Notes under the pieces: generated by a model
Databases searched by the model: none
Told to the model about the DNA's origin: nothing
What the model saw: the letters and a program-made list of their open reading frames with translations, nothing else
Translations under genes and position numbers: made by a program
From: an uncultured Algimonas sp.
Lineage (GTDB): Bacteria > Pseudomonadota > Alphaproteobacteria > Caulobacterales > Maricaulaceae
Length of the DNA: 64,000 nt
Assembly: GCF_947498175.1 (NCBI RefSeq)
Contig: NZ_CANMJB010000003.1
Coordinates: forward strand, 186,001-250,000
Direction: 5' to 3'
In this document: in pieces, positions 45,220-53,570 of the stretch
Layout of the letters: the number at the start of each line of letters is the position of its first letter
Position numbering within the stretch: the stretch's first letter is position 1

Positions 45220-45501
45220 ATGGCCGAAATCGATGTGACACACGAACCGGGCGAGGCGGCGAAAGCTGCCTATTGGCGCTCGGCCAAGCGGCTGACCTTG
45301 GGGCTTCTATGCGTCTGGTTCGCCGCTTCCTATGGTGCGGGCATATTGTTCCGAGAGGCGTTGGACAGTTTCTCGATCGGCGGCGCCCCGCTCGGCTTCT
45401 GGTTCGCCCAGAACGGAGCCATCTACATCTTCCTGCTGCTGATCGTGATCTACTGCATTCAGATGACCCGGCTGGAGCGCCGCTACGGGCTGGGAGGCTA
45501 G
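45220..45501 (+). CDS. DUF4212 small symporter subunit
   Basis: The 93-residue product has two membrane helices (LTLGLLCVWFAASYGAGILF and GFWFAQNGAIYIFLLLIVIYCIQM) and a conserved Y-W-R-S-A-K-R motif near the start, the DUF4212 pattern. DUF4212 proteins are encoded directly before SLC5 symporters of the VC_2705 type and are presumed accessory subunits. GGGAG precedes the ATG by 8 bases. The symporter gene starts 4 bases after its stop. Confidence 0.9.
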   Translation: MAEIDVTHEPGEAAKAAYWRSAKRLTLGLLCVWFAASYGAGILFREALDSFSIGGAPLGFWFAQNGAIYIFLLLIVIYCIQMTRLERRYGLGG

Positions 45502-45505
45502 AGCG

Positions 45506-47314
45506 ATGGATCAGACCTTCTGGACCTACTTCTTCGTCATCCTGACCTTCGGGCTCTATATCGGCATCGCCATCTGGGCGAAGGCCGGGTCGACCGAAGA
45601 CTTCTACGTGGCGGGCCACGACATCCATCCGGCGCTCAACGGCATGGCCACGGGCGCGGACTGGATGAGTGCGGCGTCCTTCCTCTCCATGGCGGGGCTC
45701 ATCGCCTTTCTCGGCTATGGCGGCTCGGTCTATCTGATGGGCTGGACGGGCGGCTACGTTCTGCTGGCGCTGCTGCTCGCGCCCTTCATGCGCGAATTCG
45801 GCAAGTTCACCGTGCCGGATTTCGTCGGCGACCGGTACTATTCCAAGGTCGCGCGGGTCATCGCCGTGATCTGCGCATTGATGGTGTCGTTCACCTATAT
45901 CGCCGGACAGATGAAGGGCGTCGGCGTGGCGTTCTCAAGCTTCCTCGGCGTGAACTTCAATGTCGGCATCTTCATCGGCTCGGCCATCGTGTTCTTCTAC
46001 GCGGTGCTGGGTGGCATGAAAGGCATCACCTATACGCAAGTGGCGCAATATGTCGTTCTGATCTTCGCTTATACGGTCCCGGCCATCTTCATCAGCCTGG
46101 CCATCACGGGCAATTTCATCCCGCAGCTCGGTTTCATCGGCAATGCGGCGGGGACGGACACGCCGATGCTGGAGAAGCTGAACACGCTCGTCACGGATCT
46201 CGGCTTCACCGAATATACCGGAACGACCAAGGCCAAGATCGACGTGTTCTGCATCACGGCGGCGCTGATGTTCGGCACGGCCGGACTGCCGCATGTCATC
46301 ATCCGCTTCTTTACCGTCAGTTCAGCCCGGGCCGCGAGGAAATCCGCCGGATGGGCGCTGATGTTTATCGCATTGCTCTACACGGTCGCGCCGGCGGTCG
46401 GGGCGTTTGCGCGGATCAATTTCATCGAGACGGTCAACGAGGCGACCTACATTTCTGACGACGAGAACTACGACGCCCGTTCCGCCGAAATCCTCGCAGA
46501 GGGCGGCAAGCCGGTGCCGGAATGGTACAAAACGTGGGAAACCACGGGCCTGCTCGCCTATGACGATCTGAACGGTGACGGCGTCATGCAATATCGCGGT
46601 CCCGCAGCCCCCGACGGCGTCGCCAACGAGGTCGTGCCGAACAACGACATCTTCGTGCTGGCCAATCCGCAGATCGCCAACCTGCCCGGCTGGGTGATCG
46701 GTCTGGTCGTGGCGGGCGGTCTCGCCGCCGCGCTCTCGACGGCGGCGGGCTTGCTGATGGTGATCAGTTCAGCGGTCTCGCATGATCTCATGAAGCGGAC
46801 TTTCACGCCGAACATGTCGGAGAAGCAGGAGATGTTCGCCGCCCGGACGGCTGCCGCCGTGGCAGTGGTCGCCTCGGCCACGCTGGGAGCCTTCGCGTCC
46901 AGCCTGCCCTTCGTCGCGCAGGTCGTGGCGTTCGCCTTCGGGCTGGCGGCCGCGTCGCTGTTCCCCGTGATCTTCCTGGGCATCTTCTGGAAGCGCATGA
47001 ACAAGGAAGGCGCGATCTCTGCCATGCTGGTAGGTCTGATCACGACCTTCAGCTACATCTACTACTTCAAGTTCGTGAATGAGGATCCGTCGCTCTGGCT
47101 CTTTGGGGTCTCGCCGGAAGGTATAGGCTTCGTGTTCATGTGGCTGTCGCTGGTGGTCGGAATCGGTGTGTCCCTCGTCACCGCGCCGCCGCCGCAGGAC
47201 ATCCAGGATCTGGTTGCGGATATCCGCATCCCCGGAACGCGACGTCCGCACGGCATCGCGGACGTAGGCATGACCCCCGACATGCCGGGTCTGGTGCCGG
47301 ACTCAGCGGAGTAG
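45506..47314 (+). CDS. Sodium:solute symporter, SLC5 family (acetate/short carboxylate type)
   Basis: This 602-residue SLC5 protein starts with FWTYFFVILTFGLYIGIAIW and has AKAGSTEDFYVAGHDIHPALNGMATGADWMSAASFLSMAGLI, the family entry motif. GLPHVIIRFFTV (the R-F-F motif) and GGLAAALSTAAGLLMVISSAVSHDL follow. A long hydrophilic insertion (~300-380) is normal for the VC_2705 subfamily. Acetate, lactate or another monocarboxylate is the likely substrate given acs and the CrbSR pair nearby. A strong terminator follows. Confidence 0.9.
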   Translation: MDQTFWTYFFVILTFGLYIGIAIWAKAGSTEDFYVAGHDIHPALNGMATGADWMSAASFLSMAGLIAFLGYGGSVYLMGWTGGYVLLALLLAPFMREFGKFTVPDFVGDRYYSKVARVIAVICALMVSFTYIAGQMKGVGVAFSSFLGVNFNVGIFIGSAIVFFYAVLGGMKGITYTQVAQYVVLIFAYTVPAIFISLAITGNFIPQLGFIGNAAGTDTPMLEKLNTLVTDLGFTEYTGTTKAKIDVFCITAALMFGTAGLPHVIIRFFTVSSARAARKSAGWALMFIALLYTVAPAVGAFARINFIETVNEATYISDDENYDARSAEILAEGGKPVPEWYKTWETTGLLAYDDLNGDGVMQYRGPAAPDGVANEVVPNNDIFVLANPQIANLPGWVIGLVVAGGLAAALSTAAGLLMVISSAVSHDLMKRTFTPNMSEKQEMFAARTAAAVAVVASATLGAFASSLPFVAQVVAFAFGLAAASLFPVIFLGIFWKRMNKEGAISAMLVGLITTFSYIYYFKFVNEDPSLWLFGVSPEGIGFVFMWLSLVVGIGVSLVTAPPPQDIQDLVADIRIPGTRRPHGIADVGMTPDMPGLVPDSAE

Positions 47315-47336
47315 ATCTGAAATACGTCAAAACAGA

Positions 47337-47361
47337 AGCCGCCCGTCGAGGCGGCTTTTTT
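47337..47361 (+). terminator. Rho-independent terminator after the symporter
   Basis: AGCCGCC-CGTCGA-GGCGGCT followed by six T. It isolates the following small peptide gene from symporter transcription. Confidence 0.9.
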
Positions 47362-47407
47362 AGACCAATGTCTAAGAAAGCCCGCATTTATAGTTGTTGC
47401 TTCAAAC

Positions 47408-47430
47408 ACACCAAATGGTAGATTTGGTGT
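47408..47430. promoter_or_regulatory. Perfect 9-bp inverted repeat upstream of the double-glycine peptide gene
   Basis: ACACCAAAT-GGTAG-ATTTGGTGT lies 11 bases before the AGGAGG ribosome-binding site. It overlaps a plausible promoter (TTGCTT, 16 bases, TAGATT), so it could be an operator, or it could form an RNA hairpin in the leader. Confidence 0.6.
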
Positions 47431-47451
47431 ATCGCAAAATAGGAGGAAAAA

Positions 47452-47592
47452 ATGCGAGAACTCAAAACCGAAGAAATGAGAGACGTCTCAGGAGGTTTCC
47501 TAATCTTATTGGCGATTCTGATGCCGGGCGAGGTGACAGATGATGGAACAGGATATTACGACAATGAGCACAATGTGCCCTTCTGCGCCTAA
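47452..47592 (+). CDS. Double-glycine leader peptide, bacteriocin/microcin-like precursor (46 aa)
   Basis: A perfect AGGAGG five bases upstream and an ATG give MRELKTEEMRDVSGG, a leader closely resembling colicin V/class II bacteriocin leaders that C39-peptidase ABC exporters cut after Gly-Gly. The remaining 31 residues are FLILLAILMPGEVTDDGTGY then YDNEHNVPFCA: a hydrophobic start, an acidic/aromatic middle and one cysteine next to the end. The gene is AT-richer than its neighbours, has its own promoter-like sequence, and is flanked by two near-identical terminators. No immunity protein or exporter is visible in the window. It could be an antimicrobial, a signalling peptide or a RiPP precursor. 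Confidence 0.72.
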   Translation: MRELKTEEMRDVSGGFLILLAILMPGEVTDDGTGYYDNEHNVPFCA

Positions 47593-47625
47593 ACTGTATG
47601 AAAAAGTGAAAGTTCGCTTTGTCGA

Positions 47626-47651
47626 AGCCGCCCTTCTGGGCGGCTTTTTTT
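47626..47651 (+). terminator. Rho-independent terminator after the peptide gene
   Basis: AGCCGCCC-TTCT-GGGCGGCT followed by seven T, 34 bases after the peptide stop. The stem nearly repeats that of the terminator at 47337-47361. Confidence 0.92.
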
Positions 47652-47654
47652 GTT

Positions 47655-48293
47655 CTAGCGGAACAGGAAGCGTTTCGCGCCGTCCGCTTCTAAGGGCGAC
47701 CAGCTCTCGGGATGGACCGTCAAGGGTACCGGGGCGGCGTCGATCTGGATCGGCTGCTCCGGCAACATGGTCGCCACGATGGGCGCGCGAGGTCCGGCCT
47801 CGGCCGCCCGTGCAGCCTCGAAAGCGGCTTGCAGCATGTGGTCCTCGTTCATGACGCTGCCGCGCGCCTGGCTGATGCGCAGCATTTGGATCTCCAGCTT
47901 CAGGCGCTCGACCTCCAGATTGTACAGCTTGGTGCAGTCGATGCGCTTGGGCTTGCGGCCCAGCGGTATCGTGATGCGCCCGTATAAAGCCGCCGCATCG
48001 CGCGCATAGACGTCGTTGGTGCCGATCACCCCGGCGTCGAACACGGGACCGCTCGTGCTGACCGAGGATTGGCAGGAGATGCCGCCCGCGCCGCGCACGC
48101 TGTCCTGACCTGTGGCGCGCGGCACGGCGGGCAGGTTGAAACCCTGCTGATTATAGGCGCTGAGATTGGACGGGATCAGGATCGCGCGGGTGTCGGCTTC
48201 CGCCGGAACCTGACGGGCCAGAACCGGCGCGGCCGGTCCCGTCGCCGCGAGCGCTGCGATCAGCGCGACCGAAAGGCGGAGACCTTGCCGCAT
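47655..48293 (-). CDS. Exported hypothetical protein with C-terminal helix
   Basis: The product is 212 aa with a Sec signal (RLSVALIAALAATGPAAPVLARQ). The mature part has two segments. Residues ~60-115 contain SCQSSVSTSGPVFDAGVIGT and YGRITIPLGRKPKRIDCTKL, with paired cysteines. Residues ~120-165 form a charged helix (YNLEVERLKLEIQMLRISQ). No named family is recognised. It is the last gene of the leftward set with two other secreted proteins, overlapping its neighbour by 34 bases, so it is probably part of the same surface structure. Confidence 0.65.
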   Translation of the reverse strand: MRQGLRLSVALIAALAATGPAAPVLARQVPAEADTRAILIPSNLSAYNQQGFNLPAVPRATGQDSVRGAGGISCQSSVSTSGPVFDAGVIGTNDVYARDAAALYGRITIPLGRKPKRIDCTKLYNLEVERLKLEIQMLRISQARGSVMNEDHMLQAAFEAARAAEAGPRAPIVATMLPEQPIQIDAAPVPLTVHPESWSPLEADGAKRFLFR

Positions 48294-48667
48294 ACTTCCC
48301 CCTTATAGGATGCGCCGACCCCCGCGATACGGGGTTGCATGGCGTGACAGACATAGACGATCCGCGTGCGTTTGCCGGGTTCGAAATCGACCAGCACGCC
48401 GATGCGGCGTTTCTGGCCGGGCCCCAGAACGAAGTCGTCGGCCGTCAGGGCGACGCGCAATATAGGCAGCATCGCCGTATCGCGCACGATGATCCGGCTG
48501 CGCTGTGGTTGCGCGTAGGGATTGCTCACATCGACTCCGATCTTGAAGACGTCGGTGTCCGCCGGAACGACCTGCTTCATGGGTGTCAACGCTTGTGCCG
48601 AAGCCGTCATCGGAAAGGCCGCGAGCAGCGCGGCCGTGACGATCCAGAATGGAGAGCGATACGTCAT
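48260..48667 (-). CDS. Exported Ig-like/chaperone-like small protein
   Basis: The product is 135 aa with a signal peptide (FWIVTAALLAAFPMTASAQA). The mature ~105 residues read as beta strands (DTDVFKIGVDVSNPYAQPQRSRIIVRD, VLGPGQKRRIGVLVDFEPGKRTRIVYVCHAMQ), recalling the N-terminal Ig domain of fimbrial chaperones. It is too short for a full FGS/FGL chaperone. Two cysteines (VCHA, EVCGKV) could pair. It overlaps the fimbrial-like gene by 4 bases (ATGA). Confidence 0.6.
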   Translation of the reverse strand: MTYRSPFWIVTAALLAAFPMTASAQALTPMKQVVPADTDVFKIGVDVSNPYAQPQRSRIIVRDTAMLPILRVALTADDFVLGPGQKRRIGVLVDFEPGKRTRIVYVCHAMQPRIAGVGASYKGEVCGKVSAFRSR

Positions 48668-49161
48668 GGCGTGATGCAGCGAACCGTCGGGCTCAGCGTG
48701 TAATTGCCGACCGGATAGAGCGTATCGCTGCGCGCGGCCTCGACATTCAGCGTCATGGCCGTGACACCCGGAAGAAGCGTCGTGGCGACCGCGCCGTCGG
48801 CCATTGTTCCCATCGTCACACCGGTCAGTGTGTATTCTGTGGAGAAGAGGCTGCCCGTATCGGCCCCACTGGGGGCGACGGTGAAAGCGCTGGGATTGAC
48901 GATCTGGATCTGAGAACCGGTGATGTTGGTCGTGATCTCGGCCACGCCGCTGACGCCGCCGATTTCCTTGCTCGACATCTTCAGATGGTCGGCCGAAACA
49001 CCGAGCTGGCCGCTGGTCATGACGTTGATGACACAGCTGGCCGTGATCTCGCCCGTGAAACTCATGGCCTGGTCGATCGTGTCGGCCCGGCCGGTTCCGG
49101 GCCGAAGCAACATGACTCCAAGAATGGCGCCTACAATGACGGCTTTCGGCCCGTATGTCAT
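48664..49161 (-). CDS. Spore-coat-U/fimbrial-like secreted subunit
   Basis: The product is 165 aa from the ATG at 49161, with AGGGGG upstream and a signal peptide (AVIVGAILGVMLLRPGTGRA). The mature protein begins FTGEITASCVINVMTSGQLGVS and ends GNYTLSPTVRCITP. A conserved N-terminal Cys and a C-terminal Cys with a beta-rich body match SCPU/fimbrial-subunit-like proteins. It is the first gene of the three-gene secreted set. No usher gene is in the window. Confidence 0.65.
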   Translation of the reverse strand: MTYGPKAVIVGAILGVMLLRPGTGRADTIDQAMSFTGEITASCVINVMTSGQLGVSADHLKMSSKEIGGVSGVAEITTNITGSQIQIVNPSAFTVAPSGADTGSLFSTEYTLTGVTMGTMADGAVATTLLPGVTAMTLNVEAARSDTLYPVGNYTLSPTVRCITP

Positions 49162-49230
49162 CCTATCCCCCTTCAACCCCGACAAACATTCGAACCGAAT
49201 AAAAAGGCAGAAAATTGCAAATCGGTTAAT

Positions 49231-49245
49231 ATGGTTTAAAACCAT
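49231..49245. promoter_or_regulatory. Perfect palindrome between fimbrial-like operon and crbS
   Basis: ATGGTTT-A-AAACCAT, a 15-base perfect dyad in the divergent 170-base region, ~70 bases before the fimbrial-like start and ~86 before crbS. TTAA half-sites within it resemble a CtrA box but with spacing 6 instead of 7. Regulator unknown. Confidence 0.45.
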
Positions 49246-49331
49246 CTATTGCCCTTTCAGGTTGTGGTTCGTCCGGAGCCTGCTTGCCAGTCATCCGGCC
49301 TCGGCCTAACCTTCTTTTCGGGAGGGAAGAG

Positions 49332-52300
49332 ATGCCGCTCTGGTTGGTATTCGCCGTCACGGCCATCTATGTCGCCGGTCTGTTCGCCATCGCCTGGACA
49401 GCGGACCGGCGCGCCGTCAGGACGAAGGATGTCTCCGGATGGCGTTCGGGCATCGGCTACGGGCTCGCCCTGAGTGTCTACTGCACTTCCTGGACCTATT
49501 TCGGCGCGGTCGGCACGGCGGCGTCTGCCGGAATGGACTATGTCTGGATCCTGCTCGGCCCGGCCTTCGTTTTGCTGTTCTGGTCCGGCCTGATCGGGCG
49601 CATCGGCGACATCACCCAGCGCGAGAGCATCTCGACCCTCTCGGATTTCCTGGCCGCACGCTACGGCAAGAGCCGCGGCGTCGCGGCGCTGGCCACGCTC
49701 TGCGCCGTCACGGGCAGCCTGCCCTATATCGCCTTGCAACTGAAATCGGTGGGGCTCAGCCTCGCCACGCTGGTCGGCGCGCCTGCGCGCGACGCCAATG
49801 GGCTGGTGCTCGGCACGGCGCTGGCCATGTCGGCCTTCGCCATCCTGTTCGGCGCGCGCGCGTCTGACGCGACCCGCCGCAATCCCGGTTTGATGCGCGT
49901 GCTGCAATTCGAGGCCTTGGTGAAGCTCGCCGCGCTGATAGCGGTCTGCCTTCTTTCCTTGAGCCTGATCCGGGAAAACGGCGTCGATCTGGCTCAAGCC
50001 GTGCGGGATCTGACGGGGCGCAGTAGTGACGGACTCCGCCCCACCGCGATCCTGCTTTTGTCCATGGCGGCCATTTTCTGCCTGCCCCGCCAGTTTCATG
50101 TCGCCATGATCGAACGCACGCACCGCCGCGACGTCTCATGGGCGCGCTGGCTTTTCCCTCTCTACCTGCTGGCGACGAGCCTGGTCGTCATCCCCATCAC
50201 CGTGGCGGGGCTGGCGGTCCTGCCAGGGAGCGTATCGCCGGATCTGTTCGTGCTGGAACTCCCGCTTGCAGTGGGTTCCGAAACGCTGGGCCTGTTCGTC
50301 TTCCTCGGCGGATTCTCGGCGGCGACAGGCATGGTGATCGTCGCGACCATCACCCTGTCGGCCATGGTGACGAACGATTTGATCGTGCCCAACCTGCTGG
50401 ATGGACGGTTCGGACCGGGCAAGGCGGGCCGCGTCGCCCTGCTGCGAATCCGGCGCGGCGTCATCATCGGGCTGTTGCTGTTGGCCTACGGTTTCTACCG
50501 CATGGGCGGGGACAGCGCCGCGCTGGCGCAGACTGGCCTGCTATCCTTTGCGGCGGCCGCGCAGTTCGGTCCGGCCCTGATCGGCGCGGTGATCTGGCGC
50601 CGCGCCAACCGGAAGGGCGCGCTGGCGGGGTTGGGCGCGGGCTTCGCGGTGTGGGCTTATACGCTGCTGCTGCCCGGCCTGTTCGGCCCGGACGTCATGG
50701 CGGACGTCGTCTCCGGATGGCTCCAGCCTCATGCGCTGCTGGGCCAGGATTTCGGCGATCCTCTGGCGCATGGCACGATCTGGAGCCTCGGCGTCAACAT
50801 GCTGCTTTTTGTCCTGCTGTCGCTCAGTGCGTCGGAACGCCTGCGCGACCGGGTGCAGGGCGCGGTCTTCACCGCCAGGGCGGAGCCGCGGCAGGCGCCG
50901 CAAGGCCGCCTGCCGGCACAGAGCGCGTCGATGTCGCCGGACGGGCTGTCCGCCCTGGCTGCGCGCTTTCTCGACCGCACGGCCGTACGACATGCGTTCG
51001 AGAGGTTCGCCGCACAGACGCCCGGCATAGCCGTAATCGGCAACGGATCGGCGGACTGGCGGCTGGTGCAGTTCACCGAAAAGCTCCTCGCCCGCGCGAT
51101 CGGGGCGTCGTCCGCGCGGGTCATCATGGCGTCCGCCGTGTCCGACCTGGACATGAACCTGGACGATGTCATCACCCTGTTCGACCAGCGTGCTCCGGCG
51201 GAGCGCTTCGACGACCATCTCCTGCAGTCGACGCTGGAAACGATCCCGCAGGGCCTGTCCGTCGTGGACAGCCAGCAACGCCTCGTCGCCTGGAACGGCG
51301 CCTATGCCGACATCTTCGATTATCCGAAGGAACTGCTGCAACGTGGCCGCCCCGTGGCGGATCTGATCGAGCACAATATTGGCGAAGGCTGGATCACGGG
51401 CGGCGACCCGCGCGACCAGGCCCGGCGGCGCGTGGCGCATATGCGCGCCGGACGGCCCCATATCTATGAGCGCGCCAATCCGGACGGGCGGACCTTCCGC
51501 ATCGAAGGCAGCCCGACGCCCGGCGGCGGCTATGTCACCACTTTCACCGACATCACCCGGGACCGGCAACGCGAAGAAGCCTTGCGCGACGCCAACGACC
51601 GGCTGGAGCAGCGCGTCGCGGACCGTACGCAGGCGCTCGAAGATATGGCGGAAACGCTGCGACGCGCGCGCGAGGATGCGGATGCCGCCAATGCATCCAA
51701 GACACGATTCCTCGCCGCCGCCAGCCACGATCTGCTGCAACCGCTCAATGCGGCGCGCCTGTTCGTCGGCGCGGTCGATCCGGACGCGCCCGACACCGCG
51801 CTGCTGGGCAAGGCCGATCAGGCGATCGCGTCCGCCGACATGCTGCTCAAGGGATTGCTCGACATTTCCCGGCTCGACCATGCGACCGTGCAGCTCAAGG
51901 AAACCGGGATCGCGCTCGGCGCCCTGTTCGCCGACCTGGTCGATGAGGCCGCACCGATGGCGGCGCAGGCCGGCCTGTCGCTGCGCCACGTGCCGACCCG
52001 GCTCGCAGTCCGTGCCGACGCCGATTTCCTGCAATCCGTGCTGCGCAACCTGCTCTCCAATGCGCGTCGCTACACACGCGAAGGCGGCGTGTTGATCGGC
52101 GCGCGGCGGGACGGTCCCGACCATGTCCGGGTGGAAGTCTGGGATACGGGTCCGGGCATCGCGCCGGAGCGTCGCGAAGCCGTGTTCGAAGAATTCGAAC
52201 GCGATGCGGCACTGGACAATCTCGGCGCGCGTGGGGGCGGACTGGGCCTGCCCGTCGCGCGCCGCATGGCCCGGCTGATGGGAACGGACGTCGTGCTGCG

Positions 52301-52769
52301 GTCCGTCGTCGGGCACGGCAGCGTGTTTTCCATCCGCCTGCCGCGCATCGCCGGTGCGCCGAGCATGAACTCCCGCGACAGTGTGGAGGCGACGACCGCG
52401 CCAGCCGTGCTGTCGGGCCGGACGATCTGGATCGTCGATGACGAACTGCCGGTGCGCGAAGGCATGGAAGCCCTGTTGGCGCGGTGGTCGGCAACGGTGC
52501 GAAGCTTCGCCGGTCCGGACGACCTACCTGCGGAACTGTCGGATGTTCCCGACACGGTGCTGGTGGATTACGATCTGGGCAACAACGGCGACGGGTTGGA
52601 CGTCATCGCGGATCTGCGCGCGCGCTTGCCCGCGTCGACGCGCTACGCACTCGTCTCCGCCGTGCAGGACGCCGACGTTCTGGCGCGAGCCGCGCGGATG
52701 GATGTGCCGCTCCTGCCCAAGCCGGTCGATCCGGACCGATTGGCCCGTTGGCTCGGCGAGACGCGCTAG
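49332..52769 (+). CDS. crbS: CrbS-like hybrid sensor histidine kinase with SLC5 transporter domain
   Basis: The product is 1145 aa. Residues ~1-500 form an SLC5 symporter-like membrane domain (YGLALSVYCTSWTYFGAVGTAASAG, RESISTLSDFLAARYGKSR). A PAS-type domain follows at ~630-750 (LVAWNGAYADIFDYP, VTTFTDITRDRQREEAL), then a coiled coil. HisKA has the phospho-His in AAASHDLLQPLNAARLF, and the HATPase domain has DTGPGIAPERREAVFEEFER. A receiver domain occupies ~1025-1145 (IWIVDDELPVREG, phospho-Asp in VLVDYDLG). CrbS-type kinases control the acetate switch. The gene converges on its likely partner regulator with shared stop bases. GGGAGG precedes the ATG at 49332. Confidence 0.9.
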   Translation: MPLWLVFAVTAIYVAGLFAIAWTADRRAVRTKDVSGWRSGIGYGLALSVYCTSWTYFGAVGTAASAGMDYVWILLGPAFVLLFWSGLIGRIGDITQRESISTLSDFLAARYGKSRGVAALATLCAVTGSLPYIALQLKSVGLSLATLVGAPARDANGLVLGTALAMSAFAILFGARASDATRRNPGLMRVLQFEALVKLAALIAVCLLSLSLIRENGVDLAQAVRDLTGRSSDGLRPTAILLLSMAAIFCLPRQFHVAMIERTHRRDVSWARWLFPLYLLATSLVVIPITVAGLAVLPGSVSPDLFVLELPLAVGSETLGLFVFLGGFSAATGMVIVATITLSAMVTNDLIVPNLLDGRFGPGKAGRVALLRIRRGVIIGLLLLAYGFYRMGGDSAALAQTGLLSFAAAAQFGPALIGAVIWRRANRKGALAGLGAGFAVWAYTLLLPGLFGPDVMADVVSGWLQPHALLGQDFGDPLAHGTIWSLGVNMLLFVLLSLSASERLRDRVQGAVFTARAEPRQAPQGRLPAQSASMSPDGLSALAARFLDRTAVRHAFERFAAQTPGIAVIGNGSADWRLVQFTEKLLARAIGASSARVIMASAVSDLDMNLDDVITLFDQRAPAERFDDHLLQSTLETIPQGLSVVDSQQRLVAWNGAYADIFDYPKELLQRGRPVADLIEHNIGEGWITGGDPRDQARRRVAHMRAGRPHIYERANPDGRTFRIEGSPTPGGGYVTTFTDITRDRQREEALRDANDRLEQRVADRTQALEDMAETLRRAREDADAANASKTRFLAAASHDLLQPLNAARLFVGAVDPDAPDTALLGKADQAIASADMLLKGLLDISRLDHATVQLKETGIALGALFADLVDEAAPMAAQAGLSLRHVPTRLAVRADADFLQSVLRNLLSNARRYTREGGVLIGARRDGPDHVRVEVWDTGPGIAPERREAVFEEFERDAALDNLGARGGGLGLPVARRMARLMGTDVVLRSVVGHGSVFSIRLPRIAGAPSMNSRDSVEATTAPAVLSGRTIWIVDDELPVREGMEALLARWSATVRSFAGPDDLPAELSDVPDTVLVDYDLGNNGDGLDVIADLRARLPASTRYALVSAVQDADVLARAARMDVPLLPKPVDPDRLARWLGETR

Positions 52770-53413
52770 GCTTTCAGCGCCGCGTTCAGTACAAGCAGCG
52801 CCTGTGTGCGGTTGTTCACGCCGAGCTTGCGGAAGATCGCCGTCATATGCGCCTTCACCGTCGCTTCGGAGATGCCCATCTCGAAAGCGATCTGCTTGTT
52901 GAGCAATCCTTCCGCCAGAAAGCCGGTCACGCGACGCTGCGCCGGGGTGAGGGTGGTCAGGCGCTGGGCCGGACTATCCTCCGCGCGTTCAGGCGTGAGG
53001 GCTTCCGGAAAGGCCTCGCCGCCTTCCAGTACGGTCCGGACGGCCGCCGCGATCGCCTCGCCCGGTTCGTTCTTGGTCAGGAACCCCTTCGCGCCGAGCG
53101 CCCGGGCCCGGGCGATGAGCGAGGGGTCGTCATGGCTGGATACGATCATGACCGGCAGGTCCGGGACAGTGCCCTGCAGTCGCGACAATCCTTCCAGCCC
53201 GCTGGCATCGCCCAGTTCCAGATCGAGCAGGACGAGATCGGGTCGCCCGTCCGCGATCAGGGGCAGGCCTTCGGACAGGGTCGAGGCGGTCCGCACCGTG
53301 TCGAAACCCGCGCGGGCGAGATTGGCGCAAAGCGCGTCGCGCACCAGCGGATGATCGTCGATCACGAGCAGGGTCGCATCGCCGGGTCCGTCCTGCCGCT
53401 CCGCTTCGCCCAT
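52766..53413 (-). CDS. crbR: LuxR/NarL-type response regulator (CrbR-like)
   Basis: The product is 215 aa with a receiver domain at ~12-130 (LLVIDDHPLVRDAL, phospho-Asp in DLVLLDLELGD, Lys in GFLTKNEP) and a GerE HTH at ~150-210 (LTPAQRRVTGFLAEGLLNKQIAFEMGISEATVKAHMTAIFRKLGV). AGGAGAGAGG upstream selects the ATG at 53413. Adjacent to crbS and divergent from porin-acs, it is the likely activator of acs and the symporter. Its TAG overlaps the crbS TAG. Confidence 0.88.
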   Translation of the reverse strand: MGEAERQDGPGDATLLVIDDHPLVRDALCANLARAGFDTVRTASTLSEGLPLIADGRPDLVLLDLELGDASGLEGLSRLQGTVPDLPVMIVSSHDDPSLIARARALGAKGFLTKNEPGEAIAAAVRTVLEGGEAFPEALTPERAEDSPAQRLTTLTPAQRRVTGFLAEGLLNKQIAFEMGISEATVKAHMTAIFRKLGVNNRTQALLVLNAALKA

Positions 53414-53447
53414 TTTCCTCTCTCCTTTCGAGCCTCTCTCCTTATGC

Positions 53448-53457
53448 GACCAAGGTC
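53448..53457. promoter_or_regulatory. GACC-AA-GGTC dyad, candidate operator of crbR and porin-acs
   Basis: A perfect 4-bp dyad in the divergent 157-base region, ~114 bases before the porin start and ~35 before crbR. A near-copy lies upstream of the DUF4212-symporter unit at 45124-45133. Confidence 0.4.
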
Positions 53458-53570
53458 GTAACACCTATGGCTAATAGCCGGGTGGCGCCGTCCCCTCCAG
53501 TAATCGTTGCAAACCGCCCTCGCCGGCCTGGCCGGAAGAAGGAACGCGGACAAGATATGGGGAGATACAC

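Noticed and set aside
50541-52316. 591-codon leftward frame opposite crbS
   Set aside because: Antisense shadow of the kinase gene. All kinase motifs are on the plus strand.
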